A DNA stretch of 12,361 bases from an uncultured Candidatus Saccharibacteria bacterium (GCA_946479665.1 CAMLGO010000014.1:1-12361); one strand, 5' to 3'; shown: positions 1 through 6,933, counted from the stretch's first letter. Made by a program: numbers and translations. The notes: generated by a model from the sequence alone, not told the origin.

Positions 1-1
1 T

Positions 2-712
2 GATATCGACGGCACGCTCTTTCGTAGCGGCCTGTACCGTGAAGTCTTTTATGAACTATACAAAATGGGGGTCCTACCAAGTGATCTTGGCGAGGAAACC
101 ACCCTCAAACACCGCGAATGGCGTCACCGCGTGCACGGCAATGCCTTTGAAGAGTTTGAGCGCATCATGGTAGGTGGCCTCGACTCCTACCTCCCACAGC
201 TCCGCATTAGCGACTACGACGAAGCCGTCACGCGTGTTCTCGATAAGAAAGCCGAGAACGTCTACGTTTATACGCGCGATCTTATTAAGCGACTCAAAGC
301 CGACAACTACTTTATTATTGCCATTAGCGGCTCGCAGCAAGAGTTGGTCGAGCCATTTGCCCAGCGATATGGCTTCGACGCCTGGATTGGCCAGCAATGG
401 GAGCGTGGCGAAGAATATTTCACCGGCAATGTCGTCAAAACGCATACGGGCAAAGATAAAATCATCGAACGTCTCATCGCCGAACACGATCTGACACTCG
501 AAGATAGCTATGGTGTCGGCGACAGTAATGGCGATAGTGGTATGCTTAGTATTGTTAATCATCCAATTGCATTCAACCCAACCTACGAGCTGCTCGAGAA
601 AGCACTCGCAAACAATTGGAAAATCGTTATCGAACGAAAAAACACTAGCTACGAAATTGTAAAGGATGATATTAGTGGACACCACATACTGGAAAAAACA
701 AACCAGCAATAA
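2..712 (+). CDS. HAD-superfamily phosphatase, subfamily IB (SerB-like), 5' end cut off by the window
   Basis: The reading frame is already open at the window edge and begins with D-I-D-G-T (codons from position 2), which is HAD motif I with the nucleophile Asp, so only a few N-terminal residues are missing. Motif II is the Ser in A-I-S-G-S, motif III a Lys in the H-T-G-K-D-K-I stretch, and motif IV is G-V-G-D-S-N-G-D (Asp codons at 521 and 533). The helical cap between motifs I and II, the spacing and the length (236 residues visible) fit the phosphoserine-phosphatase-like IB subfamily, which hydrolyses small phosphomonoesters in the cytosol. The substrate cannot be told from sequence. The gene ends in TAA and overlaps the next gene by 38 nt, so the two are probably co-transcribed. 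The family is well supported; serine phosphatase activity is not established. Confidence 0.88.
   Translation, partial: DIDGTLFRSGLYREVFYELYKMGVLPSDLGEETTLKHREWRHRVHGNAFEEFERIMVGGLDSYLPQLRISDYDEAVTRVLDKKAENVYVYTRDLIKRLKADNYFIIAISGSQQELVEPFAQRYGFDAWIGQQWERGEEYFTGNVVKTHTGKDKIIERLIAEHDLTLEDSYGVGDSNGDSGMLSIVNHPIAFNPTYELLEKALANNWKIVIERKNTSYEIVKDDISGHHILEKTNQQ
661..666 (+). promoter_or_regulatory. Shine-Dalgarno site that favours the GTG start at 675
   Basis: AAAGGA lies inside the end of the HAD gene and 8 nt before GTG 675. The alternative ATG at 666 overlaps the site itself, leaving no spacing. This makes GTG 675 the better start of the downstream gene. Confidence 0.6.
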
Positions 713-1469
713 ACCACTCTTTCCTGATATTGAGTGGAGTAAGCCAGAGCAACGGTCGCAGGCTGGTCGCCTCGGTATTATCGGTGGCAATAAACTTGGC
801 TTTGCGGGCGTTGCCGAAGCATATAGTGCCGCGCTTCAAGCAGGGGTAGGCGAGGTGCGGGTGTTGCTGCCGGATGTTCTTAAAAAGACGATCCCGGCAA
901 TTATCACCGATACGCTTTTTGGTGCCACCAACCCTTCTGGTAGCTTGGCGCGCGATGCAAAACCCGAACTCCAAGCACTGGCCGAATGGTCGACCGGCAT
1001 ACTTATGATCGGCGATGCGGGCCGCAATAGCGAAACAGCTATTACGTATGAAGATTTTCTCAGAGATTATAGCGGCCCACTCACGATTACTCGTGATGCA
1101 GTCGACCTTATCAAGAACAGTTCGCAGGCAATCGTCGATCGACCGAATACATTGCTCGTCGTCTCATTCGCTCAGCTTCAAAAATTATTCCAAAGCGTAT
1201 ACTATCCAAAAATCCTGACATTCAGCATGCAGCTTGCCCAAATAGTCGACGCGCTTCACAAATTTACTATTACATACCCCATTGCCATTCAAGTTCTACA
1301 CAAAGAACATATCATTGTCGCGAGCGGCGGTGAAGTGGTGACCAGCGAGTGGGAAAATCCTATGGCAATCTGGCGCGGCCACACAGCTGCTCGAGCAGCA
1401 AGTTATTGGCTCTGGCACCCTACAAAACCCCTTGAAGCTACATCGGCTAGCCTTATCTCAAACACGTAG
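675..1469 (+). CDS. Divergent NAD(P)H-hydrate dehydratase-like protein (NnrD / YjeF C-terminal fold)
   Basis: From GTG 675 the product is 264 residues; an ATG at 666 would add three but lacks a usable ribosome site. Residues 31-59 (G-R-L-G-I-I-G-G-N onward, then A-A-L-Q-A-G-V-G) match the nucleotide-binding start of ADP/ATP-dependent NAD(P)H-hydrate dehydratases. These ribokinase-fold enzymes repair hydrated NADH and NADPH in the cytosol. The C-terminal half is degenerate. The family's G-M-A-T-G-G-(S/T)-G-D segment with its catalytic Asp is not visible; the corresponding region reads roughly W-E-N-P-M-A-I-W-R-G-H-T-A-A-R-A-A. Either the active site has drifted or the protein keeps the fold in another role. 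No YjeF N-terminal epimerase domain is fused. The gene overlaps the HAD phosphatase by 38 nt. The fold is moderately sure, the activity doubtful. Confidence 0.65.
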   Translation: MDTTYWKKQTSNKPLFPDIEWSKPEQRSQAGRLGIIGGNKLGFAGVAEAYSAALQAGVGEVRVLLPDVLKKTIPAIITDTLFGATNPSGSLARDAKPELQALAEWSTGILMIGDAGRNSETAITYEDFLRDYSGPLTITRDAVDLIKNSSQAIVDRPNTLLVVSFAQLQKLFQSVYYPKILTFSMQLAQIVDALHKFTITYPIAIQVLHKEHIIVASGGEVVTSEWENPMAIWRGHTAARAASYWLWHPTKPLEATSASLISNT

Positions 1470-1472
1470 TTG

Positions 1473-1501
1473 TTGTTATATACTTGTAAATATTATATAA
1501 T
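1473..1501 (+). promoter_or_regulatory. Near-consensus sigma70-type promoter for the 1508 gene
   Basis: The -35 is TTGTTA (1473-1478), the spacer 17 bp and the -10 TATAAT (1496-1501). Only 6 nt separate the -10 from ATG 1508, so transcription should begin at or next to the start codon and the mRNA would be leaderless. No Shine-Dalgarno sequence fits in the gap. The promoter begins 3 nt after the preceding stop codon. Confidence 0.75.
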
Positions 1502-1507
1502 ATATCT

Positions 1508-2380
1508 ATGGACAAGTTTCCGCGCCACGCACTCGGAAAACAACACGACAAAGAGCGTGTTTTTTTGGATGATAAGCGTCTTTTTTCTGAAGAAGGGCAC
1601 GAGATTAGCAATCAGCCTACCGATATATCATACGCGGAAACTGCATTCGATAATGCGGTATTCAATGGGCATTTTCGCAGTGCTAAAAATATTGCTGAAA
1701 AATATTTAGAGACATTTGAGCTGCAGCCATATTCGCCAGAACTATTTCACATCGCCCTAAAATATCTTGCCTTGCCACTCTATCAACGAGCCGATCTTGA
1801 AGCCCGAGGCCTTCCCGTATCAGACGATATTCGTGATGAAGTCGCAGCGTTATACGGCCATGCAACGCAGTTTATGGCACAACTTCTCAATGAGAAGCAC
1901 GAGAAGGTGGCCAATACGCATATTTCGCACGGCAAAAAGCACGATATTATCGGCGATCTTACCGAAGCAACATTCTTCGCATTAACCGTACGACCACTCG
2001 ATGGCAGTGATACCGACCGCTTTCTTATTTTGCCGAGTTCAGAGGAGCAAGACCGCGCGGGCTACGACGAGCATGGGCTAAAACGCGGTATCGATTTTAT
2101 GATCCTCGAAAGAGGCGAAGGCGCATTCCCGCTACAAACAAAAACGACACTGCGCGGTGCCTATGCCAGCCAGTACGCCGATTCGATCCCTATCATCGGA
2201 CTACAAGATCTCACTAACAACAATACGCTCATGATGCGTGAGCTCCAGCATGCTATGATTTTTGAAGCTTCCAACGAAGGACCATATGACCTTGACCTTA
2301 TTGAGGGGGTGCAAAACGAGCTGTTCTCTTTATACGATATAAATCTCGGCAACAAGCAACCGTCCGAAAGCACCCACTAG
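1508..2380 (+). CDS. Unrecognised 290-residue protein, possible PD-(D/E)XK nuclease-like motifs
   Basis: I do not recognise a named family. The product has no signal peptide or membrane segment and is acidic, so it is probably cytosolic. Residues about 1-135 look helical and carry charged, hydrophobic-periodic segments. The C-terminal half contains G-D-L-T-E (E153) at the start of a helix, G-I-D-F-M-I (D196) in a likely strand, then L-Q-T-K-T (Q210, K212) after 13 residues. That order (helix Glu, Asp, then Gln-x-Lys) resembles the catalytic layout of PD-(D/E)XK-fold nucleases, including their Q-x-K variants. This is an inference from motif spacing only. Start ATG 1508 is set by the promoter 6 nt upstream. 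Translation ends at a tandem TAG TAG TAA (2378-2386), followed by a hairpin terminator, so the gene is a single transcription unit. Confidence 0.8.
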   Translation: MDKFPRHALGKQHDKERVFLDDKRLFSEEGHEISNQPTDISYAETAFDNAVFNGHFRSAKNIAEKYLETFELQPYSPELFHIALKYLALPLYQRADLEARGLPVSDDIRDEVAALYGHATQFMAQLLNEKHEKVANTHISHGKKHDIIGDLTEATFFALTVRPLDGSDTDRFLILPSSEEQDRAGYDEHGLKRGIDFMILERGEGAFPLQTKTTLRGAYASQYADSIPIIGLQDLTNNNTLMMRELQHAMIFEASNEGPYDLDLIEGVQNELFSLYDINLGNKQPSESTH

Positions 2381-2400
2381 TAGTAAATCAGAGACATATA

Positions 2401-2430
2401 AAAATAGACTTCCGAGAGGAAGCCTATTTT
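2401..2430. terminator. Bidirectional intrinsic terminator between the 1508 gene and tRNA-Leu
   Basis: AAAATAG (2401-2407) pairs with CTATTTT (2424-2430) and CTTCC (2409-2413) with GGAAG (2418-2422), around a GAGA loop, with one A/C mismatch. Reading plus, the arm ends in TTTT; reading minus, it ends in a longer T run before ATAT. It can therefore stop the gene ending at 2380 and the tRNA transcript from the other side. Its last base is also the last base of the tRNA CCA end. Confidence 0.8.
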
Positions 2431-2516
2431 GGTACCGCGAGCCGGACTTGAACCGGCACGAGCTAATGCTCACCAGATTTTGAGTCTAGCGTGTCTACCG
2501 ATTCCACCACCGCGGC
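2430..2516 (-). tRNA. tRNA-Leu(CAA), class II with long variable arm, CCA encoded
   Basis: On the minus strand the acceptor is GCCGCGG paired with TCGCGGT (G-U at both ends), followed by A73 and an encoded CCA. The anticodon stem CTAGA/TCTGG (one G-U) encloses the loop CTCAAAA, giving anticodon CAA (plus-strand TTG at 2480-2482), which reads UUG. A variable arm with stem GAGC/GCTC and loop ATTA is typical of tRNA-Leu. The T arm is GCCGG-TTCAAGT-CCGGC. The whole is 87 nt. It is transcribed away from the sortase gene from a promoter in the 2544-2555 palindrome and ends in the hairpin at 2401-2430. Confidence 0.96.
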
Positions 2517-2524
2517 AGATGGTC

Positions 2525-2555
2525 TTAGCAGATGCTACCAATGTATTGTACAATA
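2525..2555. promoter_or_regulatory. Divergent promoter with overlapping -10 elements in a 12-bp palindrome
   Basis: TATTGTACAATA (2544-2555) is a perfect palindrome and contains TACAAT on both strands: 2549-2554 on plus and 2550-2545 on minus. On plus, TTAGCA (2525-2530) can serve as -35 with an 18-bp spacer; the predicted start near 2561 gives the sortase gene a leader of about 16 nt with a Shine-Dalgarno site. On minus, the predicted start near 2538 gives tRNA-Leu a leader of about 22 nt; I see no good -35 there. The palindrome could instead or also be an operator. Confidence 0.6.
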
Positions 2556-2564
2556 GATCTCAGC

Positions 2565-2568
2565 AGGA
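2565..2568 (+). promoter_or_regulatory. Shine-Dalgarno site fixing the sortase start
   Basis: AGGA lies 8 nt before ATG 2577. The upstream in-frame ATG codons at 2532 and 2541 lie before the predicted transcription start near 2561, so they should not be in the mRNA. Confidence 0.65.
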
Positions 2569-2576
2569 ATCTATAT

Positions 2577-3815
2577 ATGAGACCAGATGAAAATGACGAT
2601 ACAAGGCGAGTGGGCACGCCGCTGATACCGCAGCGAGCGCTTTTGCATACCCCGACTGAGCGACCACAGGCTGAGCGAGTCTCAGCCCAGCAGGCTGCCG
2701 CCCAAATCGTCCGTGATCAAATCAATTCTATTTACGACACCGACACGCAGGCTCAAACAGCGCCAAATGTCCAACAAACCAAGCAGCCAGTTGAGCAGCA
2801 GGCGCTGACTATTAAAAACCCGTACGAACGTACACACACGCCCACGCCCCAACCGCAGGCCGAACAATGGAAGCAGTACCATAGCGCCTGGCAAGATTAC
2901 TATCAAAAGTACTACGAGCGGTATTACGCTAGCCAAGTGTATCAAGCCAAGCAAGCGCTTGATACGCAACAGCAAACTCAGGCAAATACACGATTCACCA
3001 ATCAGTCCGAAGCGCCAAAAGACCTCACGAAAGAAGAAGCCTTAAATGACCTTCGCAGCAAGCTCCGCCGCCAAGTCGTAGAATCGGCCGGTAAAATTCG
3101 AAAAAGCCGCCACTTTATTCCCATCTCTGCCGCAGCGGCCGTTGCACTCGTGTTTGTTTTTCTACAGTATAATCAAATACTATTTGCCAACGTCCAAGCG
3201 TACATGGCACCGGGCAATATTGATCCCCAAAACATCATCGTCGACCCAACCGTCCAGACAAACGTCGGACCCGACTCGAAACTGATCATACCGAAAATTA
3301 ATGTCGAAGTACCGATCGCCTTTGACGTCGGCAATGATTACAATTCACAAATGAAAGCCATGGAGTCGGGCGTTGCCAACTTTAGCATTCCAGGGGCTAG
3401 CAGCGTACCGGGGCAGGTAGGCAATACCGTCATCGCCGGCCACTCAAGCAACGATGCGTTTGTAAATGGCGATTATAAATTTATTTTCGCCCAAAACGAA
3501 AAACTTCAAACAGGTGATACGATTTATGTTAATTACCAAGGCAAGCGCTACACTTACAGTATTACCAAAAAAGAAGTCGTCCTTCCCGAAGAAGTTAATA
3601 AGCTCGTTTATCCGACGGATAAGCCAGTACTGACACTTATCAGCTGCGTTCCGCTAGGTACGGCGCTAAAACGTCTTCTCATTACCGCCGAACAAGTAAG
3701 TCCTGATCCTACAGTTGCAACAACCGCACCGACGGCCGCCAGCGCACCTAAGGCGGCGAGTATACCTGGTAGCGAACCAACTTTCCTTGAACGTATTTTC
3801 GGCGGCGGACGCTAG
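2577..3815 (+). CDS. Membrane-anchored sortase with long cytosolic N-terminal tail
   Basis: Sortases are outside-facing cysteine transpeptidases that cut a sorting motif in surface proteins and attach them to the envelope or build pili. From ATG 2577 the protein has 412 residues. Residues 1-178 are a Pro/Gln-rich, probably disordered cytosolic region with a Tyr-rich stretch at about 98-122 (paired Tyr every four residues). One membrane helix follows at about 179-202. The sortase domain runs from about 230 to 372. Its catalytic residues are His289 in V-I-A-G-H, Cys357 in T-L-I-S-C (Ser where most sortases have Thr) and Arg366 nine residues later. After it comes an Ala/Pro/Thr-rich tail ending in a short hydrophobic segment. 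The tail and the cytosolic region make it longer than typical sortases of about 200-250 residues. No LPXTG-like substrate lies in the window. It converges with the Nudix gene, 3 nt away. Confidence 0.92.
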   Translation: MRPDENDDTRRVGTPLIPQRALLHTPTERPQAERVSAQQAAAQIVRDQINSIYDTDTQAQTAPNVQQTKQPVEQQALTIKNPYERTHTPTPQPQAEQWKQYHSAWQDYYQKYYERYYASQVYQAKQALDTQQQTQANTRFTNQSEAPKDLTKEEALNDLRSKLRRQVVESAGKIRKSRHFIPISAAAAVALVFVFLQYNQILFANVQAYMAPGNIDPQNIIVDPTVQTNVGPDSKLIIPKINVEVPIAFDVGNDYNSQMKAMESGVANFSIPGASSVPGQVGNTVIAGHSSNDAFVNGDYKFIFAQNEKLQTGDTIYVNYQGKRYTYSITKKEVVLPEEVNKLVYPTDKPVLTLISCVPLGTALKRLLITAEQVSPDPTVATTAPTAASAPKAASIPGSEPTFLERIFGGGR

Positions 3816-3818
3816 CAA

Positions 3819-4256
3819 CTAGTTAGTATCATTAGCTAGGTACGCATCAATGATCGTCCTGTGTGCTGGCGGAAGCGCTATCTGCTTAACTTCTTCTACG
3901 GTCATCCATTCGTACAAATCGTGCTCCCAGCTTAATTGGACCTTGTCGTCGTTAGCATGCGCAGCATAGCCAATCATGACATATTCGCCTCCATCAGTAT
4001 GTCCATGCGATGTTGAAAGTATTCGTATATCATCAATTAACAAGCCCGTCTCCTCCAATGACTCTCGTATTGCCGCATCACGAGGGTCCTCGCCCTTATC
4101 CACACCCCCACCAGCGAAATCCCATCCATGAGCTCGAGATGTTTTATCCGAGCGTCGCAACAAGAGGATTTTATTATCGCTATTGAAGATAATAACTTTA
4201 ACGCACAATAAAAAGTATGCATGCACCGGAATGTGATTCGGGTCGTATTCACTCAT
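3819..4256 (-). CDS. Nudix hydrolase
   Basis: This 145-residue protein has the full-length Nudix fold size. The Nudix box G-x5-E-x7-R-E-x-x-E-E-x-G is complete, beginning G-G-V-D-K-G-E and ending R-E-S-L-E-E-T-G-L; the position usually held by an aliphatic residue is Ser. The Glu residues bind the metal that drives hydrolysis of a nucleoside diphosphate linked to another group. The preceding L-L-R-R-S and W-D-F-A-G-G-G segments suit MutT-like sanitising enzymes, but the substrate cannot be assigned. ATG 4256 is the only reasonable start: a TATAAT on the minus strand sits 8 nt upstream and there is no Shine-Dalgarno, so a nearly leaderless mRNA is likely. The gene converges with the sortase gene with 3 nt between stop codons and no room for a terminator. 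Confidence 0.93.
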   Translation of the reverse strand: MSEYDPNHIPVHAYFLLCVKVIIFNSDNKILLLRRSDKTSRAHGWDFAGGGVDKGEDPRDAAIRESLEETGLLIDDIRILSTSHGHTDGGEYVMIGYAAHANDDKVQLSWEHDLYEWMTVEEVKQIALPPAHRTIIDAYLANDTN

Positions 4257-4264
4257 TAGGAGTC

Positions 4265-4270
4265 ATTATA
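4265..4270 (-). promoter_or_regulatory. -10 element of the Nudix gene
   Basis: TATAAT reads on the minus strand (4270 to 4265), 8 nt before ATG 4256. No convincing -35 is seen at 16-19 bp. The expected transcription start is within 1-3 nt of the start codon. Confidence 0.5.
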
Positions 4271-4323
4271 TACCTAAAGACCCAATAATTCCGAAGGCAC
4301 ACATCTGCCAGGGACTAGTACGC

Positions 4324-5796
4324 CTACTGCAATATCATCTGCACACGCTGCAGTTGGAAGCCCTTGTCAGTTTTACCAATTGAATAGAGATATTTATTAT
4401 TCTGACTAAATGTCGCATCGAAACCAGTTGCAACAGCGCCCATGTCGTACTCGTTCGAGCCATCGTATTCACGCAGTGTTAATTTGCTGGCACGATCCGA
4501 CCAGACATAAAAATCATCAAGCCAACGTAACTGAGATGTCGCGCCTTCACCCGCAAGTGTCGCTTCTGCCGGTAGCGACATGCGCTCAACGTCATATGAA
4601 GTAAATCGATCTCCCGTCTGAGCAACCACAAAGCGGCCGTTATGGCTAATGTCGAGCCACTGAATCGGGCGAGAAAACGTAAAAGAGGCGAACTGTTTTA
4701 ACGTATCATTTGTCTCATCGGTTGACGATGGATACGTACCCTTAAGAATATCAACCTTACCACCGAGCGAGATGGCAACATAGTCTTCGTTGAAGTAGCG
4801 GCTCGTCGCAATATGGAGCGGAGCAGCATCACTTGTCACAACCGTACGCAGAACATGCGGCAGCTTATCACCCTCACGAACGATACCGACAGACTGCATA
4901 TGCGTCTCGGCAACAGGTTGTGATACATACGCAACTATGTCACTTCCATAAAGATCAAAAGAGGCCACTTTTGAGGCGAGCGGTCGAGAGATTGTCCCTC
5001 CGGCGACGTCGATCTTGCGAATGTCACCGGCTGACAAGACATAAAGCTGGCTGCCGCTCGTACCAGAGAACTGAGCGCTGTCGATGGCAATATTGAGACT
5101 CTTGGTGATATTGGTCGTCTTGGTGGCATCTTCAGTATCGAGCACGAGCCATTCAGTCGAATCCTTGAATGAATGAGCAATCAACACGTAACGCCCACCC
5201 TGGTCCCATTCAACCAATCGGAAACGGTGAGTTACATCTGGCGTCGTGGCATCGCTGTATACTTCCGCGGGAAGCGTGAGTGTCCGCTGCTTGATTGCTT
5301 GCTCGTTTTGGAAATCGGCTAATACGAAACTTGCGGCACTTGGCGTTGTCTGCAGGAGCATAGACCGTCTCGAGGGCGAAGCAAGGGAAGCAGATAGTTC
5401 ATTAAATGATGCGACATTCTTAACGGTGCGCTCCTTTGGAATAAGCCGGGCATAATTCAAAGCCGTCAGCGTTCCCGCCTGAATATCAAGATTCTTGCGC
5501 CATGTTTCATATCCGTCACGCCACATGACAAATTCGTGTGCGCCAGGGAGGACTGTTGCCTTAGTAGTGGTTTTGGCACTGAGGGCCTTACCGTCAATTT
5601 CAACTGTCGCACCACTCGGCTGCGTTTCGAATTGAATCAAGCCAGTCTGCTCGATCCGACCGTCCTTACTATTAAACTGATAGCCAAGAATAATAGAGAT
5701 AAGAATAACAACCAACAAAACAACGGATAGTGTCATGAGGGTTGAAATGAGTATGCGGGTTGTAAGCTGTTTTCGCTTTGAAGGTGGGTGATACAT
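4324..5796 (-). CDS. PEGA-domain membrane protein with beta-propeller-like outside region
   Basis: The preferred start is ATG 5796 (490 residues), because in-frame ATGs at 5823 and 5808 lie upstream of, or inside, the extended -10 at 5815-5807. A short Lys/Arg-rich N-terminus precedes one strongly hydrophobic helix at about residues 15-40. Next comes a PEGA domain at about 52-120: F-E-T-Q-P-S-G-A-T-V-E-I-D-G, then the turn L-P-G-A-H-E-F and G-Y-E-T-W. PEGA domains are small beta folds common in surface proteins. The remaining 370 residues hold repeated beta-strand units (for example W-L-V-L-D-T, F-V-V-A-Q-T-G-D, L-Y-S-I-G), resembling a WD40/TolB-like propeller lacking clear repeat signatures. 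An outside role in envelope binding or scaffolding is likely; the ligand is unknown. It is separated from the downstream Nudix gene by 67 nt and that gene has its own -10. Confidence 0.85.
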   Translation of the reverse strand: MYHPPSKRKQLTTRILISTLMTLSVVLLVVILISIILGYQFNSKDGRIEQTGLIQFETQPSGATVEIDGKALSAKTTTKATVLPGAHEFVMWRDGYETWRKNLDIQAGTLTALNYARLIPKERTVKNVASFNELSASLASPSRRSMLLQTTPSAASFVLADFQNEQAIKQRTLTLPAEVYSDATTPDVTHRFRLVEWDQGGRYVLIAHSFKDSTEWLVLDTEDATKTTNITKSLNIAIDSAQFSGTSGSQLYVLSAGDIRKIDVAGGTISRPLASKVASFDLYGSDIVAYVSQPVAETHMQSVGIVREGDKLPHVLRTVVTSDAAPLHIATSRYFNEDYVAISLGGKVDILKGTYPSSTDETNDTLKQFASFTFSRPIQWLDISHNGRFVVAQTGDRFTSYDVERMSLPAEATLAGEGATSQLRWLDDFYVWSDRASKLTLREYDGSNEYDMGAVATGFDATFSQNNKYLYSIGKTDKGFQLQRVQMILQ

Positions 5797-5806
5797 CGTG
5801 TTTACC

Positions 5807-5815
5807 ATTATACCA
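5807..5815 (-). promoter_or_regulatory. Extended -10 promoter (TGG-TATAAT) of the PEGA gene
   Basis: On the minus strand TGG TATAAT runs from 5815 to 5807, 10 nt before ATG 5796. This predicts transcription starting about 3-4 nt before the start codon. No good -35 is visible, which the TGN extension could compensate for. Confidence 0.6.
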
Positions 5816-5944
5816 ATAATCATCGCCTAAAAACTATTGCATAATTTGCTTTTTCTCCCTAAGATAGAAAATAACAGCGCGTGAGCATAAGCAATACGCT
5901 GACTATGGTAGATAGATAGCACACGCGGAAGCGGGAGTATAAGG

Positions 5945-6919
5945 ATGAGTGAAAAACACACAATAACTATTAATGGACGACAATACGACGCAGTCACGGG
6001 ACTTGCGGTTGACGGCATGGAAAAAGCAGCACCTACACCTATAGTATCTGCAAAAAAGGCAACCGCAACACCATCGCAACGCATACATCAGGCCACTCAG
6101 CGCTCACAGACCCTTAATCGCAAAACTATCCAAAAACCTATCGCTAAAACACAGCCAAGTCTACAAAAACGTGCGCCTCAACAGATCGCACGCAGCCAAG
6201 CTATCTCAAAATTTGCTCCACATCCAACTGTCAAAAAACAACCGCGCATGAGTGACATTGCACCTGCCAGTGTCCATCCGGCCGTAGCCAAGGCTCATGC
6301 CGTCCGCGCCGCTCAAACCCAAGCAGCAGCTCGGCAGCTCCAGAATGCCCCAAAAGCTCAGCCAAAGCCTTCTCAGGTAATTAAAAATGAAGCAATTAAT
6401 GCTGCTCTTGAAAAAGCACCTCTCAAACACAAGGAAGCAAAGAAGCAACCGCTCTTATCTCGTCATCCTCGTCTCCTTAGTGTTGCGAGCGCCAGCCTCG
6501 CGCTTGTCCTTCTTGGCGGCTACTTTACGTACATCAACCTGCCAAGCTTATCTGTTCGTGTCGCAGCCGCACAGGCCGGCGTCGACGCCTCATATCCTGA
6601 ATACCATCCAGACGGCTACAGCCTCAGCGGCGCAGTTGCATACAAAGAAGGGGAAGTGAGTATGAAGTTCGCTGCAAACGGCGGCCCGCAAAACTTCACC
6701 ATTACACAAACAAAGAGCAGCTACGACTCAGAAGCTGTCCTCGACAATTACGTTAAGCCGAAAGTTGGCGAAAACTACATTCCGTTTACCGAACGCGGCC
6801 TCAAAATCTATGCCTACGGCGGTAATGCAGCCTGGGTAAATGGCGGCATTCTCTACACGATCAACGGTGATGCACCACTCTCAAATAGCCAAATTGGCAA
6901 TATTGCTAAAAGCCTATAG
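5945..6919 (+). CDS. Basic single-pass membrane protein of unknown function, DUF4367-like outside domain
   Basis: The protein has 324 residues. It starts with a small conserved-looking unit, I-T-I-N-G-R-Q-Y-D-A-V-T-G-L (residues 6-19). Residues 25-175 follow as a low-complexity stretch rich in Ala, Gln, Lys, Pro and Arg with few acidic residues, so it is strongly basic and probably disordered. One membrane helix lies at about 177-199. The outside domain (about 205-324) has a beta-rich pattern Y-P-E-Y-H-P-D-G-Y near its start and W-V-N-G-G-I-L-Y-T-I-N-G-D ... I-A-K-S-L at its end, which resembles DUF4367 domains; that link is tentative. The start is set by GGGAG (5933-5937), 7 nt upstream. The layout (basic cytosolic tail, helix, outside domain) parallels the sortase in this window. 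It is divergent from the PEGA gene over 148 nt; only a weak candidate promoter, TTGCAT (5837) with TAAGAT (5860), is seen there. Function unknown. Confidence 0.8.
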   Translation: MSEKHTITINGRQYDAVTGLAVDGMEKAAPTPIVSAKKATATPSQRIHQATQRSQTLNRKTIQKPIAKTQPSLQKRAPQQIARSQAISKFAPHPTVKKQPRMSDIAPASVHPAVAKAHAVRAAQTQAAARQLQNAPKAQPKPSQVIKNEAINAALEKAPLKHKEAKKQPLLSRHPRLLSVASASLALVLLGGYFTYINLPSLSVRVAAAQAGVDASYPEYHPDGYSLSGAVAYKEGEVSMKFAANGGPQNFTITQTKSSYDSEAVLDNYVKPKVGENYIPFTERGLKIYAYGGNAAWVNGGILYTINGDAPLSNSQIGNIAKSL

Positions 6920-6933
6920 TTACCTACAGCCGC

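Noticed and set aside
74..790. Long open frame (238 codons) on the minus strand opposite the HAD phosphatase
   Set aside because: It mirrors a gene with clear HAD motifs, its translation has no recognisable domain, and no promoter or ribosome site precedes it.
2532..2576. N-terminal extension of the sortase from ATG 2532
   Set aside because: It lies upstream of the predicted transcription start and contains the -10 element; ATG 2577 has a well-spaced Shine-Dalgarno.
3811..3838. Small palindromes (GCTAGC, ACTAGT) between the sortase and Nudix stop codons as a terminator
   Set aside because: The stems are too short, there is no GC-rich hairpin and no T run.
5797..5823. N-terminal extension of the PEGA protein from ATG 5823
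   Set aside because: The extra codons cover the extended -10 element TGG-TATAAT, so they are unlikely to be transcribed.
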